DNA of 64,000 nucleotides from Niastella populi (GTDB taxonomy: Bacteria; Bacteroidota; Bacteroidia; Chitinophagales; Chitinophagaceae). Shown piece by piece: positions 34,949 through 43,943 of this stretch. A program made the translations under genes and the position numbers. The notes beneath the pieces are model-generated. The model was not told the origin of the DNA. It ran no database searches and was given only the letters and a program-made list of their open reading frames with translations. Where the stretch lies: positions 82,602 to 146,601 of the forward strand of contig NZ_LWBP01000156.1 of NCBI RefSeq assembly GCF_002078015.1, written 5' to 3'. Position 1 is the stretch's first letter. Every line of letters starts with the position of its first letter.

Positions 34949-36511
34949 CTATATCCCAAACACCTCAAATCCTTCATTTAAATTGATCTTTTTCAACTTC
35001 GACAATTCATTACAATGTTCCACAAACGAAAAATCACTGATGATCCTTTTTATTTTATCAATGTCATCAGCAAATATTCTGTCCTCTTCTGCAAAACTTA
35101 CAAACTCCCGCACATAATCATGGGCCGACTCGAGAATTTCACTGCTCCTGAATGGTCTTCTGAACTCGATGGCCTGGCAGGCGCTCAATAACTCGATGGC
35201 TAAAATATATTCCAGGTTGTCTATCACCTGGTTCAGTTTTCGCCCGCTGATGCTGCCCATACTTACGTGATCTTCCTGCCCCAGTGAAGTGGGAATACTA
35301 TCGGCGCTTGCCGGAAAACAAAGGGTCTTGTTCTCCGTTACCAATGCTGCCGTTGTATATTGCGGTATCATAAAACCGCTGTTCAATCCCACATCTTTCA
35401 TCAGCAACATGGGCAGTCCCCATTTGCCTTCCAGTAACAGGTAACAACGCCGGTCGGAGATATTACCTGCTTCTGCCGCTGCAATACAGGCGTAGTCTAA
35501 CGGCAATGCCAATGGCTGCCCGTGAAAATTGCCGCCGCTGATGGTATCGTCGGCACTAAGAATGATGGGATTGTCGGTTACCGAATTCAGTTCGGTTTCG
35601 GTGAGTTGTTTCAAATGCAACCAGGCATTGCGGCTGGCGCCATGCACCTGCGGCATACAGCGTAAACTATAGGGGTCCTGCACGCGGCCGCAATCGATAT
35701 GGCTTTGCATTATTTCACTCTCATGTAAGATCAGCCGCAGCCGTTGCGCTACCAGTTCATTGCCTGCGAATGGCCGTAACCGGTGCAGGCGTTCATCAAA
35801 GGGCGCTTTGGTGCCGGTCAATGCTTCCAGGCTCATGGCCCCAATGATATCGGCCGCTTCGAGACAGTAATGCAACCGTTGCACCGCTTTTACCGCAAAG
35901 GCCAGGATGAACTGGGTGCCGTTTATCAATGCCAGCCCCTCTTTGGGGCCCAGTTGAATGGGCGACAAATTGAACCGTTGTAATATTTCCTGCGATCGGT
36001 ATCGTCCGCCTTTGTAAAACACTTCGCCCAATCCTATCAGGGGCAGGAACAAGTGCGCCAGCGGCGCCAGATCGCCGGAAGCGCCCACACTCCCCTTTTC
36101 AGGTACAACGGGAATAACATCTTCTTCAATATGCCACAATATGCGTTGAAGCGTGGTGAGCTGTGCGCCCGAATAACCGCGTGCCAGGGCATGCACTTTG
36201 GTAATAAGCATGAGTTTCGCAATTTCAGTGCCTATGGGTTCGCCCACCCCTACGCTGTGGCTTTGCAGGATCTTATGTTGTAAAATGCGGGTATCTTCTT
36301 CCGACACGGGTTTGTTGGCCAGCACCCCAAAACCGGTATTCACCCCATACACCGTTCTGTTGTTCACAACAATTTCCTGTACATGCTGCTGGCTTTTCTG
36401 AATATTGGCAACGGCTTCTTTATTCAACACGCCTTTTTGTTTACCGGCGGCTATGGCCAGGGCGGTTCCAATAGTTAAATGGCCGATGCCGTAATTGAAT
36501 TCCTGTTGCAT
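34949..36511 (-). CDS. hutH: Histidine ammonia-lyase
   Basis: First Hut step: deaminates histidine to urocanate. 520 aa. The Ala-Ser-Gly triad that forms the MIO electrophile is at residues 144-146 in GSVGASGDLAPLAH. Tyr in TVYGVNTGFG (about 55) and the QEDHVSMGS block are also conserved. It starts 6 bp after the stop of a MarR-family regulator, so the two are one transcript. Histidine rather than phenylalanine or tyrosine specificity is supported by hutU next door. Confidence 0.97.
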   Translation of the reverse strand: MQQEFNYGIGHLTIGTALAIAAGKQKGVLNKEAVANIQKSQQHVQEIVVNNRTVYGVNTGFGVLANKPVSEEDTRILQHKILQSHSVGVGEPIGTEIAKLMLITKVHALARGYSGAQLTTLQRILWHIEEDVIPVVPEKGSVGASGDLAPLAHLFLPLIGLGEVFYKGGRYRSQEILQRFNLSPIQLGPKEGLALINGTQFILAFAVKAVQRLHYCLEAADIIGAMSLEALTGTKAPFDERLHRLRPFAGNELVAQRLRLILHESEIMQSHIDCGRVQDPYSLRCMPQVHGASRNAWLHLKQLTETELNSVTDNPIILSADDTISGGNFHGQPLALPLDYACIAAAEAGNISDRRCYLLLEGKWGLPMLLMKDVGLNSGFMIPQYTTAALVTENKTLCFPASADSIPTSLGQEDHVSMGSISGRKLNQVIDNLEYILAIELLSACQAIEFRRPFRSSEILESAHDYVREFVSFAEEDRIFADDIDKIKRIISDFSFVEHCNELSKLKKINLNEGFEVFGI

Positions 36512-36517
36512 ACTATT

Positions 36518-37006
36518 TTATTGTTGATGCAAAACATGTTGCACCCGGTTAAAGACTGATTCGTTTTGTAAACCCTGTTCAATTTCACCAATGGCGGTTA
36601 AAATGTTCCTGCTGTGTTTTCCTTCCTGCACCAATTCTTCCATGGCCTGTTGCAGGGCATCCCATACCGGCTGCACCTGTTGTTGCAGTTTTTTTCCCTT
36701 TGCGGTGAACGCAACTACCTTTTTGCGGGCGTCGTCGCTGGCGGTGCTGGTTTTTGTAAGGCCTTTTTGCTGCAGGCTGCTCAACAGCTGGCTAACGGCC
36801 GAGTGCGAAATGCCCAATTCACCGGAGATGTCTTTGATGGAAACCGTTTCCTGCCGCGATAAAATATAAAACACCGGGAACCAGGCCGCGTCGAACGAAA
36901 GCTCATGCGATGCATAGATCTTGTTCACATCGGCAAGAAATGCTTCGCTCAGCCGCCGTAAACGGCTTCCGAAAACCAGGAAACCGAGAGATTCGTAAAA
37001 GCTCAT
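36518..37006 (-). CDS. MarR-family transcriptional regulator
   Basis: 162 aa winged-helix protein from ATG 37006. A longer frame to 37048 would begin upstream of the predicted transcription start and is rejected. Helix-turn-helix: VSIKDISGELGISHSAVSQL, followed by the wing DDARKKVVAFTAKGKKL and a C-terminal dimerisation helix. First gene of the regulator-hutH-hutU set, 6 bp before hutH. A 14-bp palindrome overlapping its own predicted start site suggests autoregulation. A histidine or urocanate effector is inferred only from position. Note that known Hut repressors (HutC) belong to the GntR family, not MarR. Confidence 0.9.
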   Translation of the reverse strand: MSFYESLGFLVFGSRLRRLSEAFLADVNKIYASHELSFDAAWFPVFYILSRQETVSIKDISGELGISHSAVSQLLSSLQQKGLTKTSTASDDARKKVVAFTAKGKKLQQQVQPVWDALQQAMEELVQEGKHSRNILTAIGEIEQGLQNESVFNRVQHVLHQQ

Positions 37007-37013
37007 AAAAATA

Positions 37014-37058
37014 TATAAGTACTTATACAAATGTACAAATCCTCTCAATAAATCAAAA
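37014..37058 (-). promoter_or_regulatory. Promoter and palindromic operator of the MarR-hutH operon
   Basis: Minus strand: -33 TTTTG (37058-37054), 18-nt spacer, -7 TACATTTG (37035-37028). Immediately downstream, covering the expected start of transcription, is the perfect 14-bp palindrome TATAAGTACTTATA (37027-37014). This is a good geometry for self-repression. Confidence 0.65.
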
Positions 37059-37285
37059 TATAAATCAGAATGCGTTTGAGTAAACGGGCTAAACCATTTT
37101 TGTTGTAATTTTCAAGCTTCGTCATATTACGGGTATTTAGTAATCTTTAATGTGATCGGAATAACCGGAAACAATATCTTTAAAGCGAAAACCAAACTTC
37201 GTCCGCAGAGCCCTGCTACCGGCGCCGATGTTAAGGCTGCCGAAGAGCGAGTGCGGACAGTTCTTTTTAAAAATTTAACCTGAAT

Positions 37286-38539
37286 ATGAAAGCTGCATTG
37301 CGCGCCCAACTTTCTGTAATGATGTTCCTCGAGTTTTTCATCTGGGGTTCGTGGTATACGACCATTGGTGTTTTTATGAAGAATCACGATATGGCCGACC
37401 TCACCCACTGGCCTTATACGGTGAACCCTATTGCAGCTATTGTTGCCCCGTTTTTTGTGGGGCTGATAGCCGACCGCTATTTCGCCACACAAAAAGTGTT
37501 GGGCACCCTGCATATTTTAGGCGCCGTATTTATGTTCCTTACGCCTTCTGCAACGGGTAACTCAACCCTGTTTATTCTGTTACTGCTGGCCTATAACCTA
37601 TGTTATATGCCAACCATGAGTCTCGCCAACACCATTTGTTTTCATAAAATGACCGACCAGGAAAAAGAGTTCCCGTTGATCCGTGTTTTTGGCACCGTGG
37701 GTTGGATCGTGGCCGGTTTGATCATCAGTTTTGTGTTGAGCAAATTTGTTACGGACGACTTAAAACCCGAACAAACTTCGATGCCGTTGTATATGACCGC
37801 CGGCGCCAGCCTGTTGCTGGGACTTTTCAGTTTTACATTACCCAATACGCCGCCGCCTGCTGCCGGCAGAAAAGTTTCGGCCGCCAGTATCATCGGGGTA
37901 GATGCGTTCAAACAACTGATGAGCCCTTCATTTATGATCTTCCTCATCAGCTCATTCCTGATCTGTATTCCGCTGGCCGCTTATTATAATTACACCCAGT
38001 TATACATGGAGGGTTTGCAGTTTAAGAATATTGCCGCCACACAAACGGTTGGACAGGTTTCCGAAACCCTGTTCATGGTGCTGATACCTTTCTTTTTTGT
38101 ACGGCTTGGTGTTAAAAAAATGCTGGCGGTAGGTATGCTGGCCTGGGTAATACGGTATGCGCTGTTTGCGCTGGCTGCACCCGACCAGGTTACGTTTATG
38201 GTGCTGTTAGGAATAGCCCTGCATGGCATCTGTTACGATTTCTTCTTCGTAACCGGGCAGATCTACGTTGACAAAAAAGCCAATCCGCTCATCAGGGCGC
38301 AGGCGCAGGGGCTCATTGTGTTTGTGACCTATGGTGTGGGTATGCTGGTGGGCGCCCAGATAGCCGGTAAAGTATACAACTCATTTTTAGATGGCTCAGA
38401 AGCGCTTTCCTTACAACAATGGCAAAATTTCTGGTGGCTGCCCGCCGGTTTTGCTGCTTTTGTATTGTTGTTCTTTATGGTAACGTTTAAAGAAAAGAAA
38501 GAAAGTTCCAGGCAATTAGATAAGGAATTTGTTAGTTAG
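37286..38539 (+). CDS. Nucleoside/sugar permease, NHS family of MFS
   Basis: 417 aa, 12 predicted membrane segments. It starts with the family-typical LSVMMFLEFFIWGSWYTT and has FPLIRVFGTVGWIVAGLIIS and YDFFFVTGQIYVDKKA, as in NupG/XapB nucleoside:H+ symporters. In Bacteroidota such permeases often sit beside Gfo/Idh/MocA oxidoreductases, as here (38670-39863), and may carry sugars or inositols instead of nucleosides. Substrate is therefore open. No obvious regulatory repeat upstream; divergent from the MarR gene with a 279-bp spacer. Confidence 0.88.
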   Translation: MKAALRAQLSVMMFLEFFIWGSWYTTIGVFMKNHDMADLTHWPYTVNPIAAIVAPFFVGLIADRYFATQKVLGTLHILGAVFMFLTPSATGNSTLFILLLLAYNLCYMPTMSLANTICFHKMTDQEKEFPLIRVFGTVGWIVAGLIISFVLSKFVTDDLKPEQTSMPLYMTAGASLLLGLFSFTLPNTPPPAAGRKVSAASIIGVDAFKQLMSPSFMIFLISSFLICIPLAAYYNYTQLYMEGLQFKNIAATQTVGQVSETLFMVLIPFFFVRLGVKKMLAVGMLAWVIRYALFALAAPDQVTFMVLLGIALHGICYDFFFVTGQIYVDKKANPLIRAQAQGLIVFVTYGVGMLVGAQIAGKVYNSFLDGSEALSLQQWQNFWWLPAGFAAFVLLFFMVTFKEKKESSRQLDKEFVS

Positions 38540-38669
38540 AATTAATACGCAAGGCAAAGGCAACAAGGCATAGAGGCAACGGGCGCCCGATAGCGGGAGG
38601 CTGCATTTTCTTATGAGTGTAGGGTGGAGACAACAACAAACCACAAACAACAAACCACAAACTAATAAT

Positions 38670-39863
38670 ATGGCAAAGATCGCAATGTTAGGTTCAGGCT
38701 TTATTGGCCGGTTTTATGCCGACTCTCTTCAGGGCTACAGAAGCCGCGATAAGATCGTAAGTATTTATTCGCGCCGTACTGAAAGCGCAAAGAAGTTTGC
38801 CGAAGATTACAACGTACCGCATTTTACTACCAATATGGAGGAAGCCATTGCGCATCCTGATGTAGACATCGTTTGTATTTCGCTGCCCAATAACCTGCAC
38901 GAAGCGGCGGTAATGCTTTGCTGTATTCACCGCAAGGCGGTAATGACCACCAAACCGCTTGGCCGTAATGCCGAAGAAGCAAAACGTATGTTGCAGGCCG
39001 TTGAACAGGCCGGTATTTTCAATGGCTATCTCGAAGACCTCGTGTATACGCCCAAATTCATAAAGGCCCTGGAAAGCGTAAAGGCCGGGGCGCTCGGCCG
39101 CATTTTATGGGCCAAGTCAAGGGAAACACACCCCGGCCCTCACAGCGACTGGTTCTGGGATATGGAACAGGCCGGCGGCGGTTGTATTCTCGACCTCGGC
39201 TGCCATTGCGTTGAAATAACCCGCAGCTATATAGGAAAAGACATAAAACCGGTAGAAGTGATGTGCTGGGCCGATACCCAGGTAAAACCCATCGATGCCG
39301 AAGACCATGCCATCGGGCTGGTAAAATATGAGAACGGCGCTATCGGCCAGTTTGAAGTAAGCTGGACCTTCCGCGGCGGCCTCGACCTGCGCGATGAGGT
39401 TATGGGCTCCGAAGGCACCATCTGGATCAACAGTTTTTTACGTACCGGTTTCGAAATGTTCACCAGCGGCAAAGGGGCCGATTATGTGGCCGAAAAAGCC
39501 GAAAGCAACACCGGTTGGCTGTTCCCGGTAGGCGACGAGCTCAATGAACTGGGGTACAACCACATGTTCATGGACATGTTCAATGCCCTGGATGCCGGCC
39601 GCGAGCCCAAAGAAACCTTTTACGATGGGTATGTGGTGAATTGTATCCTCGATGCCGCTTACCGTTCGGCCAAAAGCAAACTGTGGGAACCGGTGCAGCT
39701 CGATATCTGGCGCGGTAAAACGGGTGTTACAAAAGATAGCCATCTTACCGAATACGATGCCGACCATTATCTCGTTAAAGAAGAGGTGATCCATTACGGC
39801 GCCAAAAAAGTGATCATAAAACACAAAAAAACCGGCAAGATCACCGAAAAGGTACTGGAATAG
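38670..39863 (+). CDS. Gfo/Idh/MocA-family NAD(P)-dependent oxidoreductase
   Basis: 397 aa from ATG 38670. The frame extends to 38613 through a low-complexity Gln/Thr/Asn stretch, which is not a plausible N-terminus. Rossmann start MAKIAMLGSGFIGRFYADSL (GxGxxG), the catalytic-region Lys in VMTTKPLGRN, EDLVYTPKF, and DLGCHCVEITR near the dehydrogenase dyad. C-terminal beta-sheet domain with EVSWTFRGGLDLRDEVMGSE. Probably oxidises or epimerises a sugar or inositol taken up by the adjacent permease. A 130-bp gap with short GGCAACAAGGCA-type repeats separates the two genes. Confidence 0.9.
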   Translation: MAKIAMLGSGFIGRFYADSLQGYRSRDKIVSIYSRRTESAKKFAEDYNVPHFTTNMEEAIAHPDVDIVCISLPNNLHEAAVMLCCIHRKAVMTTKPLGRNAEEAKRMLQAVEQAGIFNGYLEDLVYTPKFIKALESVKAGALGRILWAKSRETHPGPHSDWFWDMEQAGGGCILDLGCHCVEITRSYIGKDIKPVEVMCWADTQVKPIDAEDHAIGLVKYENGAIGQFEVSWTFRGGLDLRDEVMGSEGTIWINSFLRTGFEMFTSGKGADYVAEKAESNTGWLFPVGDELNELGYNHMFMDMFNALDAGREPKETFYDGYVVNCILDAAYRSAKSKLWEPVQLDIWRGKTGVTKDSHLTEYDADHYLVKEEVIHYGAKKVIIKHKKTGKITEKVLE

Positions 39864-39915
39864 TTGTGACGAAATAAACCCCGCGGATTTTTTCCCGGAA
39901 AGCAGCGAATTCCGC

Positions 39916-39923
39916 TATTTTTG
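39916..39923 (+). promoter_or_regulatory. -7 element of the Skp/OmpH gene
   Basis: TATTTTTG, a perfect TAnnTTTG, followed by GCGG as in many Bacteroidota promoters; 25 bp upstream of the ATG. Confidence 0.5.
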
Positions 39924-39948
39924 CGGTCCAATAATTAAACCCACGAAC

Positions 39949-40512
39949 ATGAAAAGGCAATTTGTAGCAATAGTTGTAATATTTACCATAGGTCTGCTGG
40001 CAAACGCACTCCAGGCAGATGCACAAAACAAGATCGGTTACATAAGCTTGCAGGAGCTGGTTAGCGCCATGCCCGAATACAAAAAAGCCCAGCTCGATAT
40101 GCAGGAATACCAGAAAGCGCTGGTTCAGCAGGGAAATGATTACCAACAGGCGTTTATGGCAGATCAGAAAAAGTTTGTAGAAGACTCTATAAAAATGACG
40201 CAGGCGGTAAAAGAAGTAAAGCGCAAAGCATTGAATGAACTATATTTAAAATGGACCAACTTCGTTAACCAGGAAGCGCAGCAAATGATGAACCAGCACG
40301 AACAGGAACTGCTGGCTCCTATTCAGGAAAAAGCGGTTAACACTTCACAGGCTGTAGCCAAAGAGAACGGGTACGCGTATATTCTGCCTAAAGAGCAATT
40401 GATCGCTTTCCCCGCCGCCGACGATATTTTACCGCTGGTTTTCAAAAAACTGAACATTTCACCAGCTAAAGATGCACCGGCAACAGCTGCACCGAAGGCC
40501 GGTGGTAAATAG
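39949..40512 (+). CDS. Periplasmic chaperone of the Skp/OmpH family
   Basis: 187 aa. Signal peptide (FVAIVVIFTIGLLANALQADA), then the OmpH start KIGYISLQELVSAMPEYKKA, a long helical coiled-coil hairpin (about 45-130) that forms the tentacles of the trimer, and the returning strand ENGYAYILPKEQLIAFPAAD. Ends in an Ala/Pro/Lys tail. Family members escort unfolded outer-membrane proteins such as the receptors in this window to the Bam complex. Monocistronic with its own -7 element and a very long terminator hairpin. Confidence 0.93.
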   Translation: MKRQFVAIVVIFTIGLLANALQADAQNKIGYISLQELVSAMPEYKKAQLDMQEYQKALVQQGNDYQQAFMADQKKFVEDSIKMTQAVKEVKRKALNELYLKWTNFVNQEAQQMMNQHEQELLAPIQEKAVNTSQAVAKENGYAYILPKEQLIAFPAADDILPLVFKKLNISPAKDAPATAAPKAGGK

Positions 40513-40572
40513 TAATATGACTGCTCCTGTTTTAAAGACAGGCAAACTCAATATAAGTTACTGAGGTAAGAG

Positions 40573-40630
40573 GCAGGAAGTAAGAAGTACGGGGGATTCC
40601 CGTATTTCTTATTTCCTGCTTTTTTATTTT
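40573..40630 (+). terminator. Long-stem terminator of the Skp/OmpH gene
   Basis: 21-bp stem (40573-40593 with 40599-40619, two G-U pairs), 5-nt loop and a run of T, about 60 bp after the stop. Unusually long stem for a terminator. Confidence 0.9.
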
Positions 40631-40739
40631 GTACCCCGCCATTTAGCACGCGTTTCAAATATCAGGACCTTCTTGTCTGGTGCAGGGTGCCGGGCGATTT
40701 CTTCCTCTATCAACTGTATCACCTCAATCAACCTTTCAA

Positions 40740-40806
40740 CTATTGATCAGATTGTTGAACAGAGGCAAACCTTGTCAACCCGTCAACAAGTCAACCCGTC
40801 AACTTA
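40740..40806. repeat. GTCAAC repeat word cluster
   Basis: Words CTTGTCAACC, CGTCAACAAGTCAACC and CGTCAACTTAC run up to the stop codon of the mutase gene (40804). The same family occurs at 44570-44582 and, in the other orientation, at 58793-58832. Confidence 0.7.
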
Positions 40807-42546
40807 CTTCAACCCCATGTCGGCTATAATGCCCTGTATCCGCTTATCCAGCTCCCCATGCACCTGAATGCCATCAAATTCGGCAGAATTTTTAATGGTG
40901 GTATTTACGCTGAAATAGAACTTGATCTTTGGCTCGGTACCGCTTGGGCGGGCTGAGATCTTGCTGCCATCGGCGAGGATGAACTGCAGTACGTTCGATA
41001 CGGGCAGTTTGATCTCCCATTCTTCGCCCGTTTGCAGGTTCTTACCTTTACGGAACTCATAATCGAGCAACTGTACAACCGGCGAGCCGTTAACGGTCAC
41101 TGGCGGATTGTTGCGGTAACCATCCATCATGTCGGCGATTTCCTTCTGGCCGTTCATGCCTTTTTTAGTGATGGAGATCAGGTGCTCTTTATAATAGCCG
41201 TACTGAACGTACAGATCGATCAGCTTTTCAAACAGCGTTCTGCCTTTGTCTTTTTCGTAGGCTGCCATTTCGCAAAGCAGGGCAACGGCGGAAACCGCGT
41301 CTTTGTCGCGCAGTTTGCTACCTATCATCAGCCCATAACTTTCTTCACCGCCCACGATATAATTTTCGCCGGCTTCTTTTTCCTTGATCAGTTCTGCGAT
41401 CCATTTGAAACCGGTAAGCACATTGTAACATTTTACGTTGTTGTCGGCGGCAATGCGGTCGATCATATCCGTTGTTACTATGGTCTTGCACACAAAATCG
41501 TTCTTTTGGGCAATGCCTTTGGCTTTGCGGGCCTCGATGATATAGTTGAAGGCCAGTACGGCGGTTTGGTTACCATTCATTAACACCCAGTTGCCCTGTT
41601 TGTCCTTGATGGCAATACCAACGCGGTCGGCATCGGGATCGGTACCCAGTAAAATATCGGCATCCAGTTCTTTGGCTTTCTTCAGGCCAATGCTCATGGC
41701 TTCGCTTTCCTCGGGGTTGGGATAAACAACCGTAGGGAAATTTCCATCGGGTTTTGCCTGTTCTTCCACTATGTGCACATTGGCAAAACCAAATCGTTGC
41801 AATACCTGTGGCACCAGCATAATACCGGTACCGTGTATGGGCGTATATACAATTTTCAGATCGCGCTGGCGGGTAATCACTTCGGGATACACGCTCAGGT
41901 CCTTTACCATTTCAATATAGGCTTCATCGAGTTCCTTACCGATGATAGCGATATTGGCTTCGCCCCCGCTCCATTTCACTTCATCTACCGAGGCGATCTT
42001 TTCCACTTCTTTAATGACATTTTTGTCGTGCGGCGGCACCAGTTGTCCGCCATCGTTCCAATATGCTTTATATCCGTTATATTCTTTGGGATTATGTGAT
42101 GCCGTACATACAACACCACCCTGGCAACCCAGGTGCCTGATGGCAAAACTGAGCTCGGGAGTTGGGCGCAATGCTTCAAATAAAAATACTTTGATGCCGT
42201 TGGCGGCCATTACATTGGCAGTGATCTCGGCAAACTGACGGCTGTTGTTACGGCTGTCGTGCGCAATGGCAACCCGTACAATGCCTCCGGGATAGGTTTG
42301 ATTGAGATAGTTGGCAAAACCCTGGGTGGCCATACCTACCGTATATTTGTTTATGCGGTTGGTGCCAATGCCCATAATACCACGTAAACCACCGGTGCCA
42401 AATTCCAGGTTGCGGTAAAACGCATCGGCCAGTTCGGTGGGATTCTCTTTTTCAAGCCTGGCTATTTCCTGTTTGGCGGCTTCTTCGTAATTTCCGTTTA
42501 CCCAAACTTGTACGCGCTGCTTAATTGCATCATCCATAGTGCTCAA
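40804..42546 (-). CDS. Phosphohexose mutase (phosphoglucomutase/phosphomannomutase family)
   Basis: 580 aa, four-domain alpha-D-phosphohexomutase. The active-site phosphoserine lies in VCTASHNPKEYNGYKAYW (about residue 145), metal loop GTDPDADRVGIA, sugar loop GGEESYGLM, and phosphate-binding end RPSGTEPKIKFYF. The length fits the long PGM2/ManB-like clade common in Bacteroidota that interconverts glucose-1- and -6-phosphate, possibly also ribose or mannose phosphates. Stand-alone gene, start ATG 42546. Glucose-1-phosphate made here could feed UDP-glucose for OtsAB. Confidence 0.93.
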   Translation of the reverse strand: MSTMDDAIKQRVQVWVNGNYEEAAKQEIARLEKENPTELADAFYRNLEFGTGGLRGIMGIGTNRINKYTVGMATQGFANYLNQTYPGGIVRVAIAHDSRNNSRQFAEITANVMAANGIKVFLFEALRPTPELSFAIRHLGCQGGVVCTASHNPKEYNGYKAYWNDGGQLVPPHDKNVIKEVEKIASVDEVKWSGGEANIAIIGKELDEAYIEMVKDLSVYPEVITRQRDLKIVYTPIHGTGIMLVPQVLQRFGFANVHIVEEQAKPDGNFPTVVYPNPEESEAMSIGLKKAKELDADILLGTDPDADRVGIAIKDKQGNWVLMNGNQTAVLAFNYIIEARKAKGIAQKNDFVCKTIVTTDMIDRIAADNNVKCYNVLTGFKWIAELIKEKEAGENYIVGGEESYGLMIGSKLRDKDAVSAVALLCEMAAYEKDKGRTLFEKLIDLYVQYGYYKEHLISITKKGMNGQKEIADMMDGYRNNPPVTVNGSPVVQLLDYEFRKGKNLQTGEEWEIKLPVSNVLQFILADGSKISARPSGTEPKIKFYFSVNTTIKNSAEFDGIQVHGELDKRIQGIIADMGLK

Positions 42547-42696
42547 TTTGATGTTAGTATTGAAGGTTTGAAGTTATATAATTTTATGATTGAACAATTG
42601 GTTTATTGGCTAAACGTTAGTGTGTGGATTCGGATGAAACGGGGTATTTTTAATAAAAACCGGTTCATTGGATCGCTTTAACACAAATTGCTACTG

Positions 42697-43818
42697 GTGT
42701 CTGATAACTATCAAAAAATATACCCTCCCATTGTAAAGGCAGTTCTCACGATTCTGCTGGCCATTTGTTTTCATCATAATATGAAAGCGCAGGAGGCAAT
42801 CGTGGGTCGTGAAACGGCAAACGGCAAACGTGAAACGGCACCCGGTATTCCAGGTTGTCGCCTGAATGCAGCTCGGGTGGGTTACCGGTTGCCGGTTACC
42901 GGTTACCAGGGCCAAAATGCAGGCATGCCGTATAGCAATAAGACTTTCATTGATTCGGGCGCCGGTAACCTGCCACCAAATAAGCGCGTGTGGCTCATTG
43001 CAGGGGCACATGTAACGGCCTGGACGGCTTCCTATATCGCGCTGAATAAAGCCTGGTACGATGGTTTCGCGAAAAGTGATTTCCATTTTTTTAATGACAA
43101 CCACGAATGGAACCAGATGGATAAAGCCGGACATATCTGGACGGCCTACCGGGTGAGCAGGTTGTCGGCCGGGTTATGGAAATGGGCCGGACTGAACGGG
43201 CGTAAAAGTGCCGTGCTTGGCGGTATAAGCGGACTGGCATACCAAAGCATTATTGAAATTCAGGATGGTTTCAGCAGCGAGTGGGGATTTAGCTGGGGCG
43301 ATATGGCTGCCAATTTCCTTGGCGCCGCCACCTTTGTTTCGCAGGAACTGGGCTGGCGCGAACAGCGGTTCCAGTTTAAACTAAGCTACTGGGCCTATGA
43401 TTATAATTCGCCCGACCTGAAAAACCGCCGTAACCAGTTGTTTGGCGCAAGCCTTCCTGAGCGGTTACTGAAAGATTATAATTCGCAAACCTACTGGCTC
43501 AGCGCCAACATAGCGTCCTTTCTGAAAAACTCAAAATGGCCTTCCTGGCTCAATATGGCAGTGGGATATAGCAGCAATGGCATGTTGGGCGGTTTTGGCA
43601 ATCAGTGGACCGATAAACAGGGCAATATTTTCGATCGCGCCGATATACACCGCGAGCGGCATTTTTTACTTTCACCCGATATCGATCTTACAAAGATCCA
43701 CTCGGGCAAAAAATGGGTGCGCACCCTGTTATCGATAGCTAATATGGTGAAAATACCTGCTCCTGCAATAGGGTTAGGTTCGAAGGGTAAGTTGAAGGCT
43801 TATGCGTTATATTATTAA
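42697..43818 (+). CDS. DUF2279 (YfiM-like) exported protein with repeat-derived insert
   Basis: About 373 aa. The start is uncertain: no upstream ATG gives the signal peptide, so GTG 42697 (or TTG 42688) is chosen, leading to IVKAVLTILLAICFHHNMKAQ. Residues about 35-85 are encoded by two intergenic repeat words (AACGGCAAACGGC near 42803-42845 and GGTTACCGGTTGCC near 42880-42910) and are absent from any recognisable domain. After that comes the DUF2279 domain: WLIAGAHVTAWTASYIALN, FNDNHEWNQMDKAGHIWTAY, EIQDGFSSEWGFSWGDMAAN. Family members are outer-membrane or periplasmic proteins of unknown function. It ends at a repeat-word hairpin. Confidence 0.82.
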   Translation: MSDNYQKIYPPIVKAVLTILLAICFHHNMKAQEAIVGRETANGKRETAPGIPGCRLNAARVGYRLPVTGYQGQNAGMPYSNKTFIDSGAGNLPPNKRVWLIAGAHVTAWTASYIALNKAWYDGFAKSDFHFFNDNHEWNQMDKAGHIWTAYRVSRLSAGLWKWAGLNGRKSAVLGGISGLAYQSIIEIQDGFSSEWGFSWGDMAANFLGAATFVSQELGWREQRFQFKLSYWAYDYNSPDLKNRRNQLFGASLPERLLKDYNSQTYWLSANIASFLKNSKWPSWLNMAVGYSSNGMLGGFGNQWTDKQGNIFDRADIHRERHFLLSPDIDLTKIHSGKKWVRTLLSIANMVKIPAPAIGLGSKGKLKAYALYY

Positions 43819-43833
43819 AAAGCCAGTTATTCA

Positions 43834-43891
43834 TTATTCAGTTGTTCAGTTGAACTCAAAACTCAAAACTCAGAACTGAATAACTGAATAA
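43834..43891. repeat. Inverted pair of TTATTCAGTT words between convergent genes
   Basis: 18-nt arms 43834-43851 and 43874-43891 pair with a single G-U, loop 22 nt. The arms are made of the same unit as the 8-bp array at 2003-2130. The hairpin may terminate both convergent transcripts, as no other terminator is seen here. Confidence 0.85.
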
Positions 43892-43943
43892 CGCTGAAAT
43901 AGCAACATATATGTCCTAAACCAGCCATCGATCTCCAACACCT

